Assembly (NCBI GenBank): GCA_050633105.1
Contig: JBOEFW010000056.1
Coordinates: forward strand, 1 to 64,000
Length of the DNA stretch: 64,000 nucleotides
From: Aureispira sp050633105
GTDB taxonomy: Bacteria; Bacteroidota; Bacteroidia; Chitinophagales; Saprospiraceae
Reading direction: 5' to 3'
The first letter of the stretch is position 1, and each line of letters opens with the position of its first letter. Position numbers and translations under genes: made by a program. Shown here in pieces: positions 60,332 to 64,000 of this stretch. The notes under the pieces were generated by a model. That model saw only the letters and a program-made list of their open reading frames with translations, did not search any database and had not been told where the DNA came from.

Positions 60332-61441
60332 TTAGGTGGCAAGACGTTGCTCTAGTTCTTGATTAAAATGCTCTACTTTTGGATTCATCCAATGAAACCA
60401 TAAAGGAGGGAGCAATGCAATCAACATAGACGTAGGGTATCCCCAAGGCAGCAAAGGCGCTTGGTCGAAATGGCGCAATACTTGGTATTTGCGACTCGCT
60501 TTATAATGGTGGTCAGAATGACGCGTCAATTCATACAACAAGATGCGTCCAATGTCATGATTACAGTTCCAAGAGTGCCAAGGTTGTACGGATTCATAGC
60601 GTCCTGAGGCTAACTGACGACGCTGTAAACCATAATGTTCAATATAGTTGACGGTTTCAAGCATTAAGAAACCAATGACAGCGACTAAAATAGCATAAGG
60701 AAGTATTGCCCAACTAAAAGTAACAACAACTGCTCCTAAATAAGCTAATTGTACCAATTGTAAGTGCAGCATTTTGTTGTGCCAAGACCAAGGACTTTGC
60801 TCTTTTTGACGAAGGCGTCTAGCTTCTATTTTCCAAGCAGATAAATAACTAAACACAACAGAACGAACCCAAAAAGCATATACACTTTCATTGTAACGAG
60901 AGGATGCAGGGTCCTTAGGAGTCGCAATATTGACATGGTGGCCGTGGTTGTGCTCCATGGTGAAATGTAAATACAAATTGGGAAGCAATAGAGCTTGTGC
61001 CATGAAGCGCGGAAACCATGTTTGTCGATGCCCTAATTCATGGGCGACATTAATGCCAATTCCGCCAAAACAAATACCTGTCGTCAAGGTCAATCCGATG
61101 ATCTCATACCTTGCTAAGGAAGCTGTTGATAAGGCATGAAAATAGCCTCCTGCTATTCCTAATAATAGGGGGACATTTAAGTATAATAGGAAGTCAAAGA
61201 GCTGTTTACCATTTTGTTGTGCTTCTTCAGTTGCTTCTAAGTTTTTGGTAGTTCCTATAAAAAAGACTTCTAAAAAAGGTACCAAAATAAAGGCAATCAG
61301 AATGCCATTAAACGACCAAATACCTTGCATATACAAGGCATGCGCGGCTCCCAACGGAAGGACATAGGCCCCTAAATATTTTAAATCTCTCCACATAGCA
61401 AATAGACGTTTTGAAGGTTCGATTAGGTGGTGAAATAGCAC
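60332..61441 (-). CDS. AlkB-type alkane 1-monooxygenase
   Basis: A 369-aa integral membrane di-iron enzyme. The histidine boxes are intact: HELGHR (134-139), EHNHGHH (163-169) and HSDHH (308-312), and the extra NYIEHYGL motif (265-272) marks the AlkB group rather than ordinary desaturases. Several transmembrane helices are visible. Members hydroxylate the terminal carbon of alkanes or fatty acyl chains using rubredoxin; no rubredoxin gene lies nearby. It is the third gene of a minus-strand run after the PLP enzyme and a small secreted protein (33 nt gaps). Confidence 0.92.
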   Translation of the reverse strand: MLFHHLIEPSKRLFAMWRDLKYLGAYVLPLGAAHALYMQGIWSFNGILIAFILVPFLEVFFIGTTKNLEATEEAQQNGKQLFDFLLYLNVPLLLGIAGGYFHALSTASLARYEIIGLTLTTGICFGGIGINVAHELGHRQTWFPRFMAQALLLPNLYLHFTMEHNHGHHVNIATPKDPASSRYNESVYAFWVRSVVFSYLSAWKIEARRLRQKEQSPWSWHNKMLHLQLVQLAYLGAVVVTFSWAILPYAILVAVIGFLMLETVNYIEHYGLQRRQLASGRYESVQPWHSWNCNHDIGRILLYELTRHSDHHYKASRKYQVLRHFDQAPLLPWGYPTSMLIALLPPLWFHWMNPKVEHFNQELEQRLAT

Positions 61442-61474
61442 TTTATAACAACATCAATTTATTATAGTTAAAAA

Positions 61475-62107
61475 CTAATATAAGCTATTTATAGGACGAT
61501 TGCAAGTGTGAATTTGTGGTAAAATTAGAAATCGCTGCCTGTATAATTGATTCTTAAGGACTTTGCAGTGTACTTCAATAAGCGATTTTGAAACTACCAA
61601 TTGTTCAACAACAAAGTCAAATAGAGGTGTTGTTTGTTCTGTTCTTAGGTATAAGAGCGCCATGCCTGCCCATTGGAGTAGGCTTTTATCTGTTTCTGTT
61701 TGAAGTCTATCCAATAGTTGGGTTTCAAAGGATAGATCTCCACTGGAAGCAATGACTAAATAAGCTAATAATAATCTATGGTTCTTATTAGAAGAGTGGA
61801 ACAAGGTTACTATGTTGTCTTGATACAAGGGCGTTTGTCGAAAAACGTTTAAGGGGTAATGTTCTTCTGTTTTTTTTGTAAGCGTATTGAGAAATTGTGT
61901 GGTATTGTTATGAGGAGATAGAAGCGGCGTATATTCTTTGAATAATTGGTTTAATGCTTCCTCTGAAAAATTTTCTTGTAAGGCTTGCTCAAAAGCACCT
62001 CCAAATTCTTCTACATTGTTAGAACCCCAATCACCTTGAATACTCTGCGAAAAACAGGGAAGGGCTATTGTTATTGTGAATGATAGTAAAAATGATTTAA
62101 AGAACAT
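61475..62107 (-). CDS. Small secreted protein of unknown function
   Basis: A 210-aa protein with a signal peptide (MFFKSFLLSFTITIALPCFS-Q). The mature part is helical and polar with no motif I recognise (FEQALQENFSEEALNQLFKEY, LLAYLVIASSGDLSFETQLLDRLQ), perhaps a HEAT-like helical repeat. It lies between the PLP enzyme and the AlkB gene with 33-nt gaps on both sides, so it is probably co-transcribed. Confidence 0.68.
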   Translation of the reverse strand: MFFKSFLLSFTITIALPCFSQSIQGDWGSNNVEEFGGAFEQALQENFSEEALNQLFKEYTPLLSPHNNTTQFLNTLTKKTEEHYPLNVFRQTPLYQDNIVTLFHSSNKNHRLLLAYLVIASSGDLSFETQLLDRLQTETDKSLLQWAGMALLYLRTEQTTPLFDFVVEQLVVSKSLIEVHCKVLKNQLYRQRFLILPQIHTCNRPINSLY

Positions 62108-62140
62108 GATTAAAACAGTTAGGTTATAAAGGAATATTGG

Positions 62141-63307
62141 CTATAACTTCTCTAGTGCCTTTTTTAAATGTTCAATTAAATACTCTGGTTCCTCTAAACC
62201 AATGTAATAACGCACAAAAGTGAAGGGTAAAGGAGGTGGTTCTTTGCCCTCTATGTTGTAAAAAGTACAAGTAGGAATTTGTAAGGCTTCATGACCACCC
62301 CAAGAAACAGCCATTTGAAAAATAGAACTCAAAGAATCGCAGAAGGATTCCATTTGTTGGATGGAGTCACTGTTAAAGTTTACAGAAAATAAGCCGCCAG
62401 CACCGCGCATTTGTGCTTGGGCTAACTCATATTGAGGGAAATCCTCGTCCAAGGGATAAAGGACATAATCCACTTTAGGGTGTTGTTTTAGAAAGGCAAG
62501 CACTTGTTGGGTAGTGCTAGAAATTTGGCGCAAGCGAATGGGTAAGGTTCTTAAACTACGCAAGACCAGCCAAGCATCATGGGGAGAAAGGCAAGCGCCT
62601 AACGTCATGTATTCGGCATGGAACAAGGGTTGAATGAGTTGTTTGGCACCACAAACTACTCCAAAAACGACATCGCTGTGTCCTCCTAGGTATTTAGTGC
62701 CAGAATGGATCACCAAGTCAATACCATAATCAATAGGATTCTGATAAAAAGGACTGCAATAACTATTATCAATAATACTGACCAGTTGGTGTTGTTGGGC
62801 CAACTGTGCACAGGCTTTTAAATCTTGTACCTCAAAGGTCAAAGAGTTGGGGCTTTCTAACATCAACACTTTGGTATTGGGTTGAATAGCTTGTGCTACT
62901 TCTTCCAAGTCACGGCCATCAACAAAGGTGACTGTCACTTGAAAGCGCGCCAAATAATCTTTCAAGAGCACATAGGTCCAATTGTAAGGTTTTTGGACAC
63001 AAACAACATGGTCGCCTGTGGCGACTTGTCCCATAATGGCAGCGGCAATAGCGGCAGAGCCACTAGAGAACAACAGCGCATCTTCACTGCCTTCTAAGGC
63101 CGCTATTTTTTTGCGAACAATTTCTACTGTTGGATTATTGCCTCGGGTATACAAATGCGCTGCTTGCTCATTTTGGAAGGCTGCCCTAAACGAAGCGACA
63201 GAGCTAAATCCAAAATTAGAGGATTGTACAATGGGAGGAACAATGGGCTTGGAGCCTAATGGGGTATCTTCTCCTAAATGTAGGAGTATTTCTGTCCAGT
63301 CTTTCAT
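62141..63307 (-). CDS. Cys/Met metabolism PLP-dependent enzyme
   Basis: A 388-aa fold-type I PLP enzyme of the cystathionine gamma-synthase / gamma-lyase / methionine gamma-lyase family. The Schiff-base Lys205 is in HSGTKYLGGHSDVVFG, Asp180 (SIIDNSYCSP) binds the pyridine nitrogen, and LYTRGNNPTVE and SSGSAAIAAA are family motifs. The exact reaction (synthase, beta-lyase or gamma-lyase) cannot be told. The C-terminal HEALQIPTCTFYN and RYYIGLEEPEYLI segments are typical. It heads a possible operon with the small secreted gene and alkB. Confidence 0.92.
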   Translation of the reverse strand: MKDWTEILLHLGEDTPLGSKPIVPPIVQSSNFGFSSVASFRAAFQNEQAAHLYTRGNNPTVEIVRKKIAALEGSEDALLFSSGSAAIAAAIMGQVATGDHVVCVQKPYNWTYVLLKDYLARFQVTVTFVDGRDLEEVAQAIQPNTKVLMLESPNSLTFEVQDLKACAQLAQQHQLVSIIDNSYCSPFYQNPIDYGIDLVIHSGTKYLGGHSDVVFGVVCGAKQLIQPLFHAEYMTLGACLSPHDAWLVLRSLRTLPIRLRQISSTTQQVLAFLKQHPKVDYVLYPLDEDFPQYELAQAQMRGAGGLFSVNFNSDSIQQMESFCDSLSSIFQMAVSWGGHEALQIPTCTFYNIEGKEPPPLPFTFVRYYIGLEEPEYLIEHLKKALEKL

Positions 63308-63383
63308 AGTTGTTATTTGGAGGAAGGAATCTTGATAAGTATTCCAGAAGTGCTTTCTTTGTTTTTCTTAAAAAATTACTTGG

Positions 63384-63944
63384 TTAAGGTAATAAATAAA
63401 ACCTCCAACCCTTCCAATATGCTTGATAATGGGTTGAAAAATCTTTGAATGCACTACTGTTTGCTAAATTATTATTATCAGCAAAGCGATTATAAGTAGC
63501 TCTATTGGAGTAGGAGTTGCGTTCCAGCGTTTGGAGATGAATGACTAGATATTGGCCGTCTTCTTGCAGAATTGATAATTGATGCTCTTGTACCGCAAAT
63601 TTTTCTACTCGAATCATTGGTTGTTCCCTATTTTCGTTGAGATGAAAATAGGTCCATTGTCCATCAATGTTATTCATGGCTTGTCCATAGCCAATTGGAA
63701 CTCTAGCTGAGTCCCCCATTCCGTGATTTCCCCAATAAGAGAAAGAAAAGAAGAACAATACTATAAACAAACTGACTCGAAGTATCCATACCATTGCATC
63801 TTTTTGGTCTATTAGTTTTTGTAAGAAGGTCCATTTTTCTAGAACATTGATACAAGAAATGGCTAGGGTGACTATACCTGTATAGGCTATAGAAAGGATG
63901 CTTATTTTAATAAGCATAAAAACAAGATGGAATAAAGCAAACAT
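63384..63944 (-). CDS. Membrane protein of unknown function
   Basis: A 186-aa protein with two or three N-terminal transmembrane helices (about 2-32, FALFHLVFMLIKISILSIAYTGIVTLAISC; about 51-70, VWILRVSLFIVLFFFSFSYWG) and a soluble domain of about 110 residues (DGQWTYFHLNENREQPMIRVEKFAV). No family recognised. It is 76 nt upstream of the PLP gene on the same strand. A hairpin-like ggaat/attcc pair lies between them, so co-transcription is uncertain. Confidence 0.65.
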   Translation of the reverse strand: MFALFHLVFMLIKISILSIAYTGIVTLAISCINVLEKWTFLQKLIDQKDAMVWILRVSLFIVLFFFSFSYWGNHGMGDSARVPIGYGQAMNNIDGQWTYFHLNENREQPMIRVEKFAVQEHQLSILQEDGQYLVIHLQTLERNSYSNRATYNRFADNNNLANSSAFKDFSTHYQAYWKGWRFYLLP

Positions 63945-64000
63945 AGCATGGAGTTTAGTATAGAAACAGTTTACCCTCTACAGGACTACTTTGTGGTAGA

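Overview
The window reads as a chromosomal segment of a Bacteroidota bacterium, most likely from the Saprospiria (Saprospira/Aureispira-like). The evidence is four secreted proteins ending in type IX secretion system (T9SS) sorting domains (three type A, one type B/CHU_C), a giant SprB-repeat adhesin, several promoters fitting the Bacteroidota pattern TTG-N19-TANNTTTG, mostly absent Shine-Dalgarno sites, and Bacteroidota-type versions of LeuRS, GlmU-like transferase and BamA. The genus is inference. No rRNA, tRNA, CRISPR array, prophage or T9SS machinery gene was seen. One 62-base N run (59345-59406) marks an assembly gap.

Layout. 1-5.8 kb: housekeeping genes (tpiA cut by the left edge, glmU-like transferase, ribosomal protein L31 type B, a small secreted protein, leuS). 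6-12 kb: two secreted proteins of unknown function, xerD with a lipoprotein gene, a haem-binding protein and dprA. 12-19 kb: two tandem T9SS cargo genes (a 1706-aa Asp-box propeller/beta-helix protein and a 519-aa protein). 19-24 kb: yjbQ, a CRY-DASH-type photolyase/cryptochrome, a secreted propeller-like protein and a 2OG-Fe(II) oxygenase. 24-29.3 kb: bamA, infC (non-ATG start), then a tight cluster of bactofilin, atpZ, an AtpI-like membrane protein and a biotin carboxyl carrier protein. 29.5-31.9 kb: a T9SS-exported lysyl-endopeptidase-like serine protease.

31.9-41.3 kb is one minus-strand run that may be a single long operon. It begins with a secreted TPR-CHAT (caspase-like) protein, then a secreted protein with a beta-rich C-terminus, DUF1801, RDD and a PIF1-like helicase. 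41.4-44.8 kb holds a two-gene unit, a bicovalent-flavin oxidase followed by a class 3 lipase, neither with a signal peptide. 45.1-56.1 kb is one gene for a 3659-aa surface adhesin with 8-10 PPC-like domains, 23 SprB repeats and a type B sorting domain. 56.4-64 kb carries a DbpA-type RNA helicase, a TraB/GumN protein coupled to a small membrane protein, the assembly gap (bounded by IS-like inverted repeats), a TetR regulator, an AlkB-type membrane monooxygenase, a Cys/Met-metabolism PLP enzyme and small hypotheticals.

The most unusual items are the exported CHAT protein with its partner gene, the signal-less flavin oxidase/lipase pair, the decoupled AtpZ/AtpI-BCCP cluster with hairpins just before start codons, infC without an ATG or its usual ribosomal-protein neighbours, and the IS-like ends around the gap. 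All functional statements come from reading motifs by eye; no database search was run.
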